Assembly (NCBI RefSeq): GCF_025755255.1
Contig: NZ_JALIEB010000001.1
Coordinates: 372,001-436,000, forward strand
From: Roseobacter sinensis
Lineage (GTDB): Bacteria > Pseudomonadota > Alphaproteobacteria > Rhodobacterales > Rhodobacteraceae
DNA length: 64,000 nucleotides
Reading direction: 5' to 3'
Shown here piece after piece: positions 63,762-64,000 of this stretch. The notes under the pieces are model-generated. The model was not told where the DNA came from. It saw only the letters and a list, made by a program, of their open reading frames with translations, and ran no database searches. Each line of letters starts with the position of its first letter. Position 1 is the stretch's first letter. Both the position numbers and the translations under genes were made by a program.

Positions 63762-64000
63762 TCAGTGACGCGTCTCTCCAGGTTGCAGGGCGACGGCCAA
63801 CCGCATGGACAGCTGGTTTTTGGATCCCACCCGTTCGTAGAGCACATCCTTTGCGAGATCGCGGATGAGAAACCACCCGAACCCACCCTCCGGCAGGTCC
63901 TCGAAGTCGACATCGAGCGAGACCGGCTGACCCAAAGGCGTGGTGCCATCCGGCATGGCCTCGCCTTGATCGACGATTTGCAGATGCAGCCCGTCGATCC
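63762..64000 (-). CDS. anti-sigma-factor-type serine kinase (HATPase_c_2), C-terminal part
   Basis: The frame is open to the window end, so the N-terminus is missing; about 78 residues remain. LHLQIVDQGEAM, then EDLPEGGFGWFLIRDLAKDV and LYERVGSKNQLSMRLAV match the ATP-lid and G2 box of RsbW/SpoIIAB-like kinases, which bind and inhibit sigma factors or phosphorylate anti-anti-sigma factors. A partner gene would lie outside the window. The family call rests on the GGFGxFLI motif. Confidence 0.82.
   Translation of the reverse strand, partial: IDGLHLQIVDQGEAMPDGTTPLGQPVSLDVDFEDLPEGGFGWFLIRDLAKDVLYERVGSKNQLSMRLAVALQPGETRH

Overview
The window is GC-rich, densely coded and gene-ordered like the chromosome of an alphaproteobacterium of the Rhodobacterales (Roseobacter-type). 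Supporting signs are ccrM with GANTC sites in its upstream region, the run pmbA-cysQ-DUF4170-waaA-lpxK, leuS-lptE-holA, DUF3576 and DUF2125 proteins, and ftsK-lolA-xth. I saw no rRNA, tRNA, CRISPR array, insertion sequence or prophage.

Layout. 1-2245: a bicarbonate module (beta carbonic anhydrase, SbtA-type transporter, SbtB-like PII protein) and a hypothetical protein. 2529-3167: an outer-membrane barrel protein with a terminator. 3296-7811: a minus-strand cluster in visible decay, made of a sulfide:quinone-reductase-like flavoprotein with two frameshifts, a frameshifted DUF5368 membrane protein, a DsrE-family gene without an ordinary start, an intact rhodanese, a peroxiredoxin with one in-frame TGA, and a fused scrap of cydA and cydB. 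8126-14915: a dimethylglycine/sarcosine-dehydrogenase-like enzyme with its LysR regulator (matching dyads before both genes), a MarR regulator, and three coupled ORFs for small secreted proteins followed by a dienelactone hydrolase. 15299-29114: Ada, a PEP-mutase-family enzyme, asd, an HpaI-type aldolase, bluB, an unusual membrane-anchored winged-helix protein, rnhB, ccrM, a TetR/SDR pair with matching operators, a receiver protein, alkB, mutY, a DUF721 protein and a DsbA-like protein.

29193-45796 is mostly housekeeping: lipid A/Kdo synthesis (lpxK, waaA), cysQ, pmbA, DUF2125, an SDR/enoyl-CoA hydratase pair, an MscS channel, a YhiN-type flavoprotein, GST, GFA protein, holA, lptE and leuS. 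46080-64000 holds a porin, YggS-type PLP protein, L,D-transpeptidase, ribA, an OmpR-type regulator followed by a candidate small RNA, xth, a thioredoxin-TPR protein, Lon-N and Trm112 proteins, a UbiH-type hydroxylase, an amidase, an aminotransferase, ftsK, lolA, a lytic transglycosylase, hspQ, ggt and the end of an anti-sigma-type kinase.

The most unusual signals are these. (1) A coherent sulfide/sulfur-handling cluster is caught while decaying. (2) Two 107-bp palindromic repeats, at 29193-29299 and 53111-53217, each supply the TAA stop codon of the neighbouring gene. (3) A roughly 100-nt transcription unit at 50299-50398 has a near-consensus promoter, two hairpins, an exposed CCTCC and a strong terminator. 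(4) Two regulators each have a matched pair of operator-like sites. (5) Three GANTC sites lie within 39 bp upstream of ccrM. All family names come from reading motifs by eye; no database search was run.
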